Below are positions 41,247 through 51,120 of a stretch of 64,000 bases of DNA, piece after piece. The notes beneath the pieces are model-generated. The model saw only the letters and a list, made by a program, of their open reading frames with translations. It did no database searches and was not told the origin of the DNA. Numbering within the stretch: position 1 is the stretch's first letter; every line of letters starts with the position of its first letter. Source of the stretch: Chloroflexota bacterium (GTDB lineage: Bacteria; Chloroflexota; Dehalococcoidia; DSTF01; RBG-16-68-14); NCBI GenBank assembly GCA_029262675.1, contig JAJCYW010000017.1, positions 1-64,000 on the forward strand, written 5' to 3'. The position numbers and the translations under genes were made by a program.

Positions 41247-42440
41247 CTACTCGACGTCCATCAGGGCGATCAGGAAGCCGCCCAGCGCGAGGTTCGCGCC
41301 GACGATCATGCTCGTCTGCGCGACGGCGGCCAGGCCGGCCGTGGAGAGCCCCAGATCGCTTTCCGTCACCCACTCGTAGAAGAGCAGCGCATCTAGGCCG
41401 GCGCCGATCGCAACGATCGCGAAGGCTAGCCCCAGCACCCGCTCCAATGTGGCGTGGCGGCGTGCGATCCGAGTTACCCAGTCTTCGGGAATGATGCCGC
41501 GCGAGGCGGCGAAGAGGTGGGTGGCGATGCCGATCACCATCGCGTTGGTACCGACGACGAGCAGAATGCCGCCGGCGAAGACCGGCTGCCAGGTGAGCGT
41601 GCCGACACTCACGCCACTGCTGGCACCAAGCGTGATGCCCAGCGACAGCAGGCCCAGCACCATCAGCGCCAGGCCGGGAACCAGGAACAGGTAGTGCGGC
41701 GTGTACAAAAGCAGGAACCGCAAATGGCGCCAGCCATCGCGGAAGGTGTTGAGCTTCGTCTCGCCCTTGCGCACGGCGTAGGCCGTGTCGACCTCGGCGA
41801 CCCTGAGGCCGCGGCGATAGGCCTTGAGGATCATCTCGGATGCCAGCTCCATCCCGGACGATCGCAGCTCCATCTTGCGGAAGGCCTCTTGCGTGAACGC
41901 CCGCAGGCCGCACTGGCTATCGCCAATCATCGAGCCGGTAAAGATCCGCAGTATGAACGAGATCGCCGGGGTGCCGATGACGCGGTGGCTCCACGTCATC
42001 GCGCCCGGCTCGATGAGGCGCATGCGGTTGCCGACGGTCATATCGTAGCCCTGTCGCAGCGGCTCAATCAGCGGTTCGAGATCGACGAGGTCGTAGGTAT
42101 CGTCGGCGTCGGCCATGACGATCACCTCGCCCTGCGCTTCGTTGAAGCCGCGCAAGTGGGCGGCGCCGTAGCCGCGCTTCTGCTCCTCGATGACGCGGGC
42201 CCCGGCGCCTTCGGCCTCCTCCCGGGAGCGGTCGGTGGAGCCGTTATCGACAACAAGTACCTCGCCGCGCACGCCGGACTTCTCGAACCAGTTCCGGGCC
42301 TTCGTCACGCAGGCGGCAACGGTCTCTTCCTCGTTCAGACACGGTAAGACGACAGACACCTGAACGGCCGTCTCCGCTGGATCCCGCGAAGGCCGCGCCA
42401 ATTCCGGCCTCTTCGTGCCGGGCGGTTCTGCTATCGCCAA
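41247..42440 (-). CDS. Polyprenol-phosphate mannosyltransferase-like GT2 with membrane tail
   Basis: 397 aa from a TTG at 42440, chosen because GGAGGG lies 9 nt ahead; the frame is open to a GTG at 42488 without a ribosome site. The GT2 domain has VVLPCLNEEETV, VLVVDNGSTD, DADDTYD and QCGLRAFTQEAFRKM; four hydrophobic segments follow (about 250-395). DPM1/GtrB-type enzymes load a sugar onto a lipid carrier, which the GT-C proteins encoded nearby could then use. Confidence 0.88.
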   Translation of the reverse strand: MAIAEPPGTKRPELARPSRDPAETAVQVSVVLPCLNEEETVAACVTKARNWFEKSGVRGEVLVVDNGSTDRSREEAEGAGARVIEEQKRGYGAAHLRGFNEAQGEVIVMADADDTYDLVDLEPLIEPLRQGYDMTVGNRMRLIEPGAMTWSHRVIGTPAISFILRIFTGSMIGDSQCGLRAFTQEAFRKMELRSSGMELASEMILKAYRRGLRVAEVDTAYAVRKGETKLNTFRDGWRHLRFLLLYTPHYLFLVPGLALMVLGLLSLGITLGASSGVSVGTLTWQPVFAGGILLVVGTNAMVIGIATHLFAASRGIIPEDWVTRIARRHATLERVLGLAFAIVAIGAGLDALLFYEWVTESDLGLSTAGLAAVAQTSMIVGANLALGGFLIALMDVE

Positions 42441-42497
42441 CGTTGTTCTCCCTCCTGTCGCAATTCTACTGCGCGCATCTTCCGGCACGCCTGCGGA

Positions 42498-42526
42498 CTT
42501 GACGACATTATACGGAAAGTGTCAAG
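42498..42526 (-). promoter_or_regulatory. TATAAT box inside an inverted repeat
   Basis: On the minus strand TATAAT occupies 42512-42507, about 67 nt before the TTG start. It lies between the arms cttgac (42498-42503) and gtcaag (42521-42526). The TTGACA formed by the right arm is only 7 bp from the -10 and cannot be its -35, so the arms are more likely an operator. Confidence 0.4.
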
Positions 42527-42549
42527 CAATATCGTATCCGTCACTACCC

Positions 42550-44715
42550 CTAACGCCGCACTAGGTAGATCTGATACGGCGATATCTCCTCCAGGAAGAA
42601 CACGTCCGGCAACTCGCGTACGATGTCGTTCGCAGCATGCACCTCGCGCACGATGATGTAATCGACGCGGAACTCGGCGACGGCCGCCGCCAGCTCCTCT
42701 ACCGTCAGGTTTGCGTCCGCGAAGCGGCTTGAGATCTCACGCCGCTCCCCTGCCCCGGCCGTGCCGCCGAAATCGAGCGGGTAGAAGTTCGCGTACAGAC
42801 CGGGCAGCATATGGTTAATCCAAGTCGGGTCCGCCAGAATGACCGAATCCGACAGCAGCGCGCGGCCCATGTAGTCGAAGAGCGGCCTCTCTTCGTCCGG
42901 AACGCGCCAGTTCTCCGAGAAGGCGCGGTCGACCCCGCCTCTGAAGATCGAAAGCTCCGAGCCGGGCAACAGCGCGTCGTCGCTCGTCCAATCGTAAAAG
43001 GCGCCGCCGTCCGCGCGAGCGTACTGCTCATGCACGACGAGGACGGCCGCCAGCGTCACGATGAGGACGGCGACCGGCGCCCCGGCGGCCGCCAGCCGCG
43101 CTGCTAGGCCCCCACGGCGTAGCCAGCGCAGCGGCCGCAGCGTCTGCAACCGTTCGACGCCGGCGAAGGTGACGTAGGCGAACACGGGCGCCGTGGGGAT
43201 CATCCACGGGACCTTCCAGAGCGTTTGCGGGGACATAATCTCCGCCAGAGGCGTCGCGAAGGGCGGAAAGAAGAACAGCGCCAGCGCGCCGCCCGTCAGC
43301 GCCAGCACAAGCTGGTTGCCGATATCGCGGCGCGCCAGCCACCAGACGAGCGGTGCCACCATGATCGCGCTGAGCATCATCGGGTGCATGATCATGTGGA
43401 AGTTGCCTATCAGCAGCCCGCCGCCCAACTCCACGAAATGGAACTCGTCGCGGAACGTGACGTTGCCGCCGGTCGTGGAGAAGAGATCCGGCGCGGCGTC
43501 GATCAGCAACTGCCGCTGGACAAACGGCCAGATCGACGCCAGTCCGACAGGCAGCAGCAGCAGGGCCGCGCTCCGCGCCTCGGCCGGCGAGCGACTCGTC
43601 AGCGCCCGCAGCGCTCCAAGCGAGAGTGCCGCCGTCGCCAAGAAGGCGAGCGGCACCGGATGCACGACCGATATCGCCATGACGATGAGGGAGAAGCCAA
43701 CATAGGCACCGAGCGACCGTTCCGAGAAGAAGCGAAGGAGAAAGACCAGCGCCAGCGGAAAGAGGATGAACCCGCCCACCATCTTGTCCTCGCTGATGCG
43801 CATGAAGAGATTCCTGCCGAACCCTTCGTGGGCCGACATATCCAGGAACGCGTAGCCGAACATGAAGGCTACGGCCACCAGCGCGATATCTCTGCGGTGG
43901 AACATCGCCTGCGTCAGCGCGTACGTTGCCAGCGCGACGAACACGATCAGCATCGGGCGCAGATACTCCAGCAGCACCTCGTCCGGCGGCACCTCCGTGA
44001 CGTCGGAGATCATCGCCTGCAGCACCACCCAGACGTTGCTGCGCATGCGAGGGTTGACGCCCCCGTCCGTGCCGAGGAACGGCTCGCGCGCGTTCATCTC
44101 GTCCGCGACCAGGTATTCGCTGACGTAGGCCATGTACGTCCAGTCGTCGTAGTCGCTCGATAGCTCATCGGACGCCCAGAACGGAATCGTCATCACGCCG
44201 GCCAGGACGACGGCCACCAGGGTGAGCAGCAGCCACGTGCCGCCACGGCTCTCACCGGCGCCGCCAGCGTCTTTGTAGGGCGAGTTGGCGTCGCCGGCGC
44301 GCCAGAATATGATGGAGAGGCCGCAGGCGACCGCGACCACCACGGCGTGCATGCTCGAGAAATCTTCCAGTGAGAGGTGGCGTTCGAGCGCGATCAGGCC
44401 TGGGACGACGGTGAGGCTGAGGCCGAGCGCCGGGGCGACGGCGACGCGGACCAGCGGGCCGTGGCCACGCAGCAGCGCCTGCTGGAGACAGAGCCCCGGC
44501 AGCACGACGATCACGATGAATGCCAGCAGCACGGCCGGGTACGGCGGCAGCGCGCCGAGTGGCCTCTCCCCATAGACGACGAGCAGCAGGATCAAGAGCA
44601 GCGGTATCGCCAGCAGGGCGGCCGCCAGACGCCACGTCAGCAGCGGCCGCAGCAGCTCGTCCGGCGAACGGCCTGCGCGTAGTCCGGACGACTTTGCCGC
44701 TGTGTCTTCTAGCAT
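42550..44715 (-). CDS. Polytopic membrane protein, GT-C-like (paralogue A)
   Basis: A protein of 721 aa with about 12-14 membrane helices and a C-terminal soluble region. The first large loop contains SSDYDDWTYMAYVSEYLVAD, an acidic cluster in the place of GT-C catalytic residues; another landmark is AHEGFGRNLFMRISEDKMVGG. These blocks recur in the next gene (DFDDTVYMGFVNEYTTGD; PHEGYGRNIFLRIGEDKMVAS), so the two are paralogues. A glycosyltransferase or glycan-transfer role is inferred from topology and neighbours. Confidence 0.7.
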   Translation of the reverse strand: MLEDTAAKSSGLRAGRSPDELLRPLLTWRLAAALLAIPLLLILLLVVYGERPLGALPPYPAVLLAFIVIVVLPGLCLQQALLRGHGPLVRVAVAPALGLSLTVVPGLIALERHLSLEDFSSMHAVVVAVACGLSIIFWRAGDANSPYKDAGGAGESRGGTWLLLTLVAVVLAGVMTIPFWASDELSSDYDDWTYMAYVSEYLVADEMNAREPFLGTDGGVNPRMRSNVWVVLQAMISDVTEVPPDEVLLEYLRPMLIVFVALATYALTQAMFHRRDIALVAVAFMFGYAFLDMSAHEGFGRNLFMRISEDKMVGGFILFPLALVFLLRFFSERSLGAYVGFSLIVMAISVVHPVPLAFLATAALSLGALRALTSRSPAEARSAALLLLPVGLASIWPFVQRQLLIDAAPDLFSTTGGNVTFRDEFHFVELGGGLLIGNFHMIMHPMMLSAIMVAPLVWWLARRDIGNQLVLALTGGALALFFFPPFATPLAEIMSPQTLWKVPWMIPTAPVFAYVTFAGVERLQTLRPLRWLRRGGLAARLAAAGAPVAVLIVTLAAVLVVHEQYARADGGAFYDWTSDDALLPGSELSIFRGGVDRAFSENWRVPDEERPLFDYMGRALLSDSVILADPTWINHMLPGLYANFYPLDFGGTAGAGERREISSRFADANLTVEELAAAVAEFRVDYIIVREVHAANDIVRELPDVFFLEEISPYQIYLVRR

Positions 44716-44733
44716 TTCATCGGGCGGCCCGCG

Positions 44734-47343
44734 TCAGCGCTCTGTTTCGTACACATAGTAGTCGGAGCCATCAATCAAGTTGAGGTCTGCCGACGCGTAG
44801 CTGAGCTCCAACCCGATGAACCAGACATCGAAGGGAAATGTCTCTTCTTCGGTGACGGGGATGCGCCAGACCAAGATGTCGTACACGTCGCCGGCATGGA
44901 ACTCGGTGTTCACCGTCCGCAGCCATCGAATCACTTCGCCCTCGACCGCGTTGCTCGGCATCGGCACGTCCATGACGATATCGAAGATATCCTGCGACAG
45001 CAGTTCCTCTCCATCCTCCACCGGCTCGAAGTAGGACACCGCCATACGCACCGACTCATCGCGCAGGAGGTCGCGGGGCGGCGCCACGCGCAACAGGACA
45101 TCGAGCTGCGGGCCCGCGGGATCGATGTCGTCCGGCACCGTGAACCGCACACCGCCAACTTGTTCCACCCTGTCCGGATCGAAGGCCCAGGCGGCATAGG
45201 AGTTGCCATCAATGTCTCTCCCCAACGCATTGCCCGGATCGCCTCGCATCACCTCGAACTCCTCCGCGGAGGCCTCGGCGAATGCACGCAGGGCAACGTC
45301 CGCCAGCGTGTGCTTTCTCACGATCACGAGGTCGATGTCGTATTTCTCGATCGCGTCGTCCAGCACGTCGGACTTGACGAAGCCGCGCTGAAACACTGCG
45401 GTCAGGAACTTACGCTCGTTCGCGAGCGGCGCACCCTGGTAGTCGACTGGGCGGATGCCGTCCAGTACGCCCGGGAAGAAGCGGGTGCTGACGGAGGCCG
45501 GCAACAGTACCGTGGAACCTGGTTCGGCGTTCTCCTTCAAGTAGGCAAGCACCATCGCCTCGTCCTCGCCCGGACGCCAGTCCGACGAGAACATGCGCTC
45601 GACCCCACCCAGGAAGATCGACCCGTCCGTCCACGGCACCAAGGCAGTCCCACTAGTGCGGTTGTAGAATGCGCCTTCGTCGGAGAAGGCGTAGTGCTCC
45701 TGTAGGAGGAACGCCGCAACGGTGAACGCAGCGACACCGGCAACGAGCACGTACGCCGGAGACACCACCAACTGCCCGCCGGCGAACCAGCCCCGCGGCC
45801 ACCGTTCCGCCAGCCAGGACGCGCCGGCGTGAACGGCGTAGGCCAGGATGATGGGCACCGGGATCAGCCAGGGCAAACGCCACACGGCCTCTTCGTTAAC
45901 CTCGTCCGCGACGAGCGTGGCCACGGGCGGTACGAACATGAACACCAGCGCGCCGGCCACCGCCGCCAGTAGCACCTGCCGGCCCAGGTCGCGCCGGGAG
46001 ACAAACCAGAGCGGCACAACAACGAGCACCGCGGCCATCATCAGTGGATGTAGGATCAGGTGGAAATTCGCGACAATCGAGCCGCCCAACACCTCGCTAA
46101 CGTGGAAGTCGCGGCGGAACGGGTCGCCGAGAAGGATACGCTCCCTCCCGAACCGCGAGCTTGCCAGCAGTCCGATGCCCACAACAACCCACGGCGCGAT
46201 CAACAGTGCGGAGGTACGCAGCGACTCCGTAGAACGGCCCGAAAGAGCATGCACCACCGCCAGGGTAGCGGCAGCGATGCCGAGAAAGATCAGCGCCATA
46301 GGGTGCGTTACGAAGACTGCGGCGATGGCGAAAAGCAAGGCGATGGCGTTCGACACACTCGCCGCCGACACAAGTCTCGCCGCGAGTAACAGACCCGCTG
46401 GCAGCAAGATGTAACTCGCGACCATCTTGTCTTCGCCGATCCTCAAAAAGATATTGCGGCCGTAGCCCTCGTGAGGCGCCAGATCCAGCGCGCCGTAGAC
46501 GAGGACGAAAACCGACGCCAGCAGCGCGACGCGCGTACTGCCGGAGAGACCCCGCGCGAGCATGAACGCCGCGGCGACGACGAGGAGCGTCATGATCGGC
46601 GGTAGATAGTCGTGAAGCAGGTCGATGGCTTCGACATCCGCACTGTCGGCCACCAGCGCCACACCAACCAGCCAGACGTTGAGCTGCATGCGGCCGTACT
46701 GGCCGGGTCGCAGGTCCTGGAACGGCACGGCGGCGTCCAGTCCATCGCCGGTCGTATACTCATTGACGAACCCCATGTAGACCGTGTCGTCGAAATCGCG
46801 CGCGATGCGGTCACCCGCCCACCACGGCGACGTCGCCATCGCCAGCAGGGGCACGGCCAGCAGCAGCCACAGCGGCCAGACAGCGAACCGAACGCCGCGC
46901 TCGGACGCAGGGGGTTCGGCTTCAGCGGGTTCGTCACCGGGCGACCAGAGCAGCGATACGCCGCCAGCCAGCGCCGCGACGGTCGCATACGCCAGGGCGA
47001 ACGTATCGAGCGTCCAGTGCAGCCGCAGCGCCAGCAGGCCAGGAATCGCGGCGAGCGCCATGCTAAACAGGAATGCGAGGACGACGCGTTCAACAATCGA
47101 CGTGTCGCGGGCAGCCAAGACCGCGCTGCTGCGGCCGCAAACTAACGCGCGTTGCGGCAGCCATCCGGGAACGACAAGCCAGAGAACGAAGGCGACGAAA
47201 ACGGAGGGATAGCCGGGCAGCAGAGACGGTAGCTGCGTGAACAGCAGCCCGGCGTAGACCGCAAACCCGCCGGCCGTGACGAGCGCCGCCCGCCCCACGC
47301 GCTGCGAAGACGTATCGAGGTGCTTCAGGCCGGGAACTGCCAT
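44734..47343 (-). CDS. Polytopic membrane protein, GT-C-like (paralogue B)
   Basis: 869 aa from the ATG at 47343; an in-frame GTG at 47406 would add 21 Ala/Arg-rich residues. About 13 helices span residues 20-580, and a ~290-residue extracytoplasmic C-terminus has beta-rich character. It shares the DFDDTVYMGFVNEY and PHEGYGRNIFLRIGEDKM blocks with its downstream neighbour and lies 18 nt from it, so the pair arose by tandem duplication and is probably cotranscribed. No Shine-Dalgarno is evident. Confidence 0.7.
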   Translation of the reverse strand: MAVPGLKHLDTSSQRVGRAALVTAGGFAVYAGLLFTQLPSLLPGYPSVFVAFVLWLVVPGWLPQRALVCGRSSAVLAARDTSIVERVVLAFLFSMALAAIPGLLALRLHWTLDTFALAYATVAALAGGVSLLWSPGDEPAEAEPPASERGVRFAVWPLWLLLAVPLLAMATSPWWAGDRIARDFDDTVYMGFVNEYTTGDGLDAAVPFQDLRPGQYGRMQLNVWLVGVALVADSADVEAIDLLHDYLPPIMTLLVVAAAFMLARGLSGSTRVALLASVFVLVYGALDLAPHEGYGRNIFLRIGEDKMVASYILLPAGLLLAARLVSAASVSNAIALLFAIAAVFVTHPMALIFLGIAAATLAVVHALSGRSTESLRTSALLIAPWVVVGIGLLASSRFGRERILLGDPFRRDFHVSEVLGGSIVANFHLILHPLMMAAVLVVVPLWFVSRRDLGRQVLLAAVAGALVFMFVPPVATLVADEVNEEAVWRLPWLIPVPIILAYAVHAGASWLAERWPRGWFAGGQLVVSPAYVLVAGVAAFTVAAFLLQEHYAFSDEGAFYNRTSGTALVPWTDGSIFLGGVERMFSSDWRPGEDEAMVLAYLKENAEPGSTVLLPASVSTRFFPGVLDGIRPVDYQGAPLANERKFLTAVFQRGFVKSDVLDDAIEKYDIDLVIVRKHTLADVALRAFAEASAEEFEVMRGDPGNALGRDIDGNSYAAWAFDPDRVEQVGGVRFTVPDDIDPAGPQLDVLLRVAPPRDLLRDESVRMAVSYFEPVEDGEELLSQDIFDIVMDVPMPSNAVEGEVIRWLRTVNTEFHAGDVYDILVWRIPVTEEETFPFDVWFIGLELSYASADLNLIDGSDYYVYETER

Positions 47344-47639
47344 CCAACGCTCACATTGGAGCAACGGCGCTGCGGTCGCGGCGCGCGTTGATAGTCGCCT
47401 GTACACAGAACGGCGCCGTCGCTCCCACCGTTACCGGTCGACCGCGCCGCAACCCAATGGCGCCCCGATGCCGCCGCGCCACTGCGCCACATTCTCGCAT
47501 TCGCCCCAGCGTACCATAACGGTGGCACGAGGGACGCTTGTGGCAGCGGTGCCCCGCCAGTGCCTACGGCGACGCGCAAGTAGAAGACTCTAGGGACATC
47601 CACTGCCTCAGAGGCAGCAGCAAGGGCCGCTGGGCGGAC

Positions 47640-48275
47640 CTACTTGTTGGGTTGTGGCGTCATTCGCAAGTAAGGCTTCAATTCCCTGTAGCCCTTCGGA
47701 AAGAGCTTGTCGGCCTCTTCATTCGGGATGGTAGGCAGAATGACAACGTCGTCGCCATCCTTCCAGTTCGCGGGCGTTGCCACCTTCTCGTTGTCCGTGA
47801 GTTGTAGCGAGTCGATGACGCGAAGCAACTCGTCAAAGTTGCGCCCAGTCGCGGCAGGATACGTCAGGGTTAGGCGTAGTTTCCTATTTGGGTCGATGAC
47901 AAACACGGACCGCACCGTCGCTGTCGAGTCAGCGCTCGGGTGGATCATGTCGTACGCCTGCGCGACCGTTCGTTCCGCGTCCGCGAGCAAAGGAAAGTTA
48001 AGCTCCGACCCCTGAGTCTCGGCAATGTCCTTCGCCCAATCTTCGTGTGAGTCCACTGGGTCCACACTGAGACCGATCACTTTCACGTTCCTCTTATCGA
48101 ATTCAGGCTTCAGTGCTGCCACCATTCCCAGTTCAGTTGTGCAAACGGGCGTGAAGTCCGCCGGGTGTGAGAAGAGTACCGCCCAGCCATCCCCCATCCA
48201 GTCGTACAGATGAATCGAACCTTGTGTCGACTCCTGTGTGAAGTCAGGAACTTCGTCTCCCAATCGTAGTGACAC
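47640..48275 (-). CDS. 1-Cys peroxiredoxin (Prx6 type)
   Basis: 211 aa from a GTG at 48275 behind AAGGAGG. The peroxidatic site PxxxTxxC is P38...T42..C45 in HPADFTPVCTTE. The ~210-aa length and the C-terminal extension (TPANWKDGDDVVILPTIPNEEA) are typical of the Prx6 group, which lacks a resolving cysteine. It reduces hydroperoxides using an external thiol. It stands alone in its own transcription unit. Confidence 0.95.
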   Translation of the reverse strand: MSLRLGDEVPDFTQESTQGSIHLYDWMGDGWAVLFSHPADFTPVCTTELGMVAALKPEFDKRNVKVIGLSVDPVDSHEDWAKDIAETQGSELNFPLLADAERTVAQAYDMIHPSADSTATVRSVFVIDPNRKLRLTLTYPAATGRNFDELLRVIDSLQLTDNEKVATPANWKDGDDVVILPTIPNEEADKLFPKGYRELKPYLRMTPQPNK

Positions 48276-48535
48276 GGTTGCCTCCTTACATTTGACATGT
48301 ACTGGTAATCCTAGGGCGCGATAAGTTTACGTGTTTGGCGCACAGCGGGACAAGGTATGAGCGTTCAGCAACTGTACCGCCCAATGCTTCCTGAGTGTCT
48401 TGCGCAAAGCATTGTGCTTCACGAGCGGAAGCTTATCGAAGCTGGCCCAGCTAGATGCTGTTCCGCTCTCCGCCTTCTGTCGACGAGACCCCTTAGGTAC
48501 TTTGGCGTCTCGGTTCGATTGGCCGCCGACCGGAG

Positions 48536-49612
48536 CTACCCGCTATGTCCCAGTTCGCGGGAGACAGCTTCGCAGAATTCTGTCGTCGACGCGCGGCCTC
48601 CCTGGTCAGGCGTGATCCAGCGGCCTTCGGCGTATACAGCTTCCGAGGCGTTCGTCAATCGCCTCGCCACCCCTGAAAAACCGAGGTGATCGAGCATCAA
48701 GACGGCTGAGAGCAGCGTCGCCGTGGGATTGATGGTGTTGCGACCCGCGATGTCGGGCGCCGAACCATGGGCCGATTCGAAGTACGCGTAGTCGTCCCCG
48801 TAGCAACCGCTCGGGGCCAGACCGAGGCCACCGATGAGGCCGGCCGCCATATCCGAAAGAATGTCGCCGTATAGATTCGGCAGCACGACGACGTCCAGCT
48901 TGTGCGGTTCGGCCACTAATCGACGGGCAAAGTCGTCCACGATAAACGACTCGAAGGTGATGTCTGCGTACTCCTCAGCCACCCGGCGCGCTACTTCAAG
49001 GAAGAGACCGTCGCTCTCAGGGAGCATGTTATGTTTGACGGCACAGGTAACCTTCCCCTGCTTGCCGGAATCTTTCCGCTTGCGGGCGACGTCAAAACCA
49101 AATCGCGCGATGCGCTCCGTGCCGGCCTCCGTGATAACTTTGAGCGCGAAGCGGCCCGGCCCCATGTCGACGACCGGCAGGCCTGACGTGCGTGAGGTCA
49201 GGCCCAGCGGACGGAGGCTCTCGACGTCGCCTTCGACGCCGACGTACATGTCTTCAAGGTTCTCGCGGACGATGACGAAGTCGATGTCCTCCGGCCGGCT
49301 CAGGGGGCTCTTGCACCCTGGCATCCAACGCGTCGGCCTCACGTTCGCATATGTCCGCCGGCCCCAGCGCAGATAGAAGAGGGCGTCCCAACTTGCTCCG
49401 TTGGTCGCTCCGAACAGCGTTGCATCGGAATCGTCGATTGCTTGGCGCGCGTCGTCAGGGAACGGCGTCCCACCATCAGCGACGGCTGCTTCGCCAACTA
49501 GAGGATAGAGCCAGTCGATGTCGAGCCCCAGTGAATCGATCAGGGCGACAGTGGGCCGCACGGCCTCAGGAGCCGCGTCCTCGCCTTCGATAACGACGAC
49601 TTTCTTCATCAT
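48536..49612 (-). CDS. Isocitrate/isopropylmalate dehydrogenase family enzyme
   Basis: A protein of 358 aa starting Met-Met-Lys. Beta-decarboxylating dehydrogenase landmarks: VRENLEDMYVGVEGD (about 113-127), GKVTCAVKHNML with the catalytic Lys, and the metal/cofactor signature NLYGDILSDMAAGLIGGLGLAPSG (about 246-269, given as one family pattern). The NAD site reads SAHGSAPDIAGRNTINPTA. Whether the substrate is isocitrate, 3-isopropylmalate, homoisocitrate or tartrate cannot be told; no leucine-pathway genes are nearby. Confidence 0.9.
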   Translation of the reverse strand: MMKKVVVIEGEDAAPEAVRPTVALIDSLGLDIDWLYPLVGEAAVADGGTPFPDDARQAIDDSDATLFGATNGASWDALFYLRWGRRTYANVRPTRWMPGCKSPLSRPEDIDFVIVRENLEDMYVGVEGDVESLRPLGLTSRTSGLPVVDMGPGRFALKVITEAGTERIARFGFDVARKRKDSGKQGKVTCAVKHNMLPESDGLFLEVARRVAEEYADITFESFIVDDFARRLVAEPHKLDVVVLPNLYGDILSDMAAGLIGGLGLAPSGCYGDDYAYFESAHGSAPDIAGRNTINPTATLLSAVLMLDHLGFSGVARRLTNASEAVYAEGRWITPDQGGRASTTEFCEAVSRELGHSG

Positions 49613-49917
49613 CCCAACTTCCCGTCTGACCAGCGACTACATCAAATCCGCAACAATTGGACACCAACGACCCGCCGAACGAGAGCGCGTTAGCCGCCTC
49701 CCGCTGTAGTGCTCGGAGTTTGGCAGAAGGAGCTAAGGCGAAGAGCGCTCCCGAGCCGACAACGGTAAAGGCCACCGTGCCAGGCTGCATTCTTCGCTCT
49801 GCCGAGAATACAGCCGGTTGCTTACTGAGCAAGGTTGTTGGCGCTATACTAGCCACAAGCCAGGAAGCGATCGGCATAACCGATTCTTCTAAGAACCGTC
49901 GGAAGCGATGACCGCGT
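49613..49917. other. Divergent promoter region
   Basis: About 305 bp between divergent starts. The best plus-strand promoter is TTACTG (49822-49827), 17 bp, TATACT (49845-49850), for the phosphatase gene. No gene is supported inside. Confidence 0.4.
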
Positions 49918-50445
49918 ATGCGTCGTGGCCTCAGCCTCATTGCGTGGCCGTTTCAGCGCCTAACCGCCCGCGCGCTGCGGGCGAAGTTCGCCTGGATCAC
50001 CCCCCAGCTCATCCAAGGCCCCTCTTTCCCTAGCAAGCAAGCGTCCCTGGTTTGGGAGATGGGCATCGAAAGCGTGTTGGACCTGCGCGAACCCGAAGGC
50101 CATGACGAATCGATGCTCGCGGAGGCCAACCTCCGCTACTGCCACCATCCGATGCTGGAGTACGATCCGCCGACGCTGGAGCAGCTCGAGGAGGGCGTAC
50201 GCTGGTCGCTGGCCGAGATGGCCGCGGGGAGAGCCGTGCTTGTCCACTGCAGGATCGGCAAGAGCAGAAGCGCTTGTATGGCGGTTGCCATCCTGATTGG
50301 AGAAGGCCACCGACTAGGCTCAGCCCTCAATACGGTCAGGGACGCCCGCCCAGACATACTCCTGTCAGAAGATCAGCTTGTCCATCTGGAGGAGCTTGAG
50401 GCGCGCGTACAGGCCGATCAAGCGCATCTTGGCGGCGGCGACTAG
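49918..50445 (+). CDS. Dual-specificity/tyrosine phosphatase-like protein
   Basis: A protein of 175 aa. The signature HCxxGxxR is complete: H110-C111-R-I-G114-K-S-R117-S118, giving the nucleophile Cys111 and the phosphate-binding Arg117. The general acid could be Asp83 in EYDPPTLEQ. A basic, hydrophobic N-terminus (RGLSLIAWPFQRL) may associate with membrane. It could act on phosphoproteins or phospholipids. Ribosome site weak. Confidence 0.83.
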   Translation: MRRGLSLIAWPFQRLTARALRAKFAWITPQLIQGPSFPSKQASLVWEMGIESVLDLREPEGHDESMLAEANLRYCHHPMLEYDPPTLEQLEEGVRWSLAEMAAGRAVLVHCRIGKSRSACMAVAILIGEGHRLGSALNTVRDARPDILLSEDQLVHLEELEARVQADQAHLGGGD

Positions 50446-50535
50446 GAACCGAATGAGGGATTACTTCTCCGTGCGGTTCAGATGAAGGCTATCTGGCTCT
50501 GCTATGGGGATCGAAGCGAATTGGAGAGCGTTCAA

Positions 50536-51120
50536 CTAGACGGTGGCCGGACAGGCATCACACCGCCAGCCATCTCGCTCTCGACTCGTGGCCGAGCGGC
50601 CACAGCGACACGCGTAGCCGGCCACCTGCGCCGGAACGCCAACCACCAGCGCCTGCTCCGGAACGTCCCTGGTCACCACCGCGCCCGCTCCCACCATCGC
50701 CCAGCGACCGATCGTCACGCCGCAAACGATGACGGCTCCTGCGCCTATCGACGCCCCGTGCTCGACGCGAGTCGGCACGATCTGCCATTCGTCGCGCGGC
50801 GTGCCGTCCGGATCGATTGCTCGTGGGTGGAGGTCGTTGGTGAACGTGGCGTGCGGCCCGACGAAGACGCCGTCCGCTATCGTTGCGCCCTCATACACGG
50901 AGACGCCGTTCTGTATCTTGACCCCATCACCTAGCGTCACTCGCGTGTCGATATAGACGCCGTGGCCGATGCGGCAACGCTCACCCAGAACGGCGCCTTC
51001 TCGCACCTTCGCGCCGTTCCAAACCTGGCTGCCCGGCCCCAACACCGCATCCGGAGAGACATCAGCGGTTGGATGCACGAAGATGGCCGGCGCGGCGATC
51101 GCCTGCTCGCGTTGGCTCAT
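50536..51120 (-). CDS. Hexapeptide-repeat N-acetyltransferase (WlbB/WbpD-like)
   Basis: A protein of 194 aa. A left-handed beta-helix of hexapeptides (for example VWNGAKVREGAVLGERCRIG) spans residues ~14-150, with GPHATFTNDLHPRA (about 88-101) typical of the 3-amino-sugar N-acetyltransferase group. A C-terminal Cys4 knuckle (C171, C173, C187, C190) is common in this group. It probably acetylates the 3-amino group of a UDP- or dTDP-amino sugar made by the aminotransferase two genes upstream. It overlaps the epimerase stop by 4 nt. Confidence 0.87.
   Translation of the reverse strand: MSQREQAIAAPAIFVHPTADVSPDAVLGPGSQVWNGAKVREGAVLGERCRIGHGVYIDTRVTLGDGVKIQNGVSVYEGATIADGVFVGPHATFTNDLHPRAIDPDGTPRDEWQIVPTRVEHGASIGAGAVIVCGVTIGRWAMVGAGAVVTRDVPEQALVVGVPAQVAGYACRCGRSATSRERDGWRCDACPATV

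Noticed and set aside
42507..42525. TTGACA and TATAAT as one promoter on the minus strand
   Set aside because: The spacing is only 7 bp, far from the required 16-18 bp.
43225..44163. 312-codon plus-strand frame rich in Arg, Gln and His
   Set aside because: Antisense to the polytopic membrane protein; composition typical of a reverse-complement shadow.
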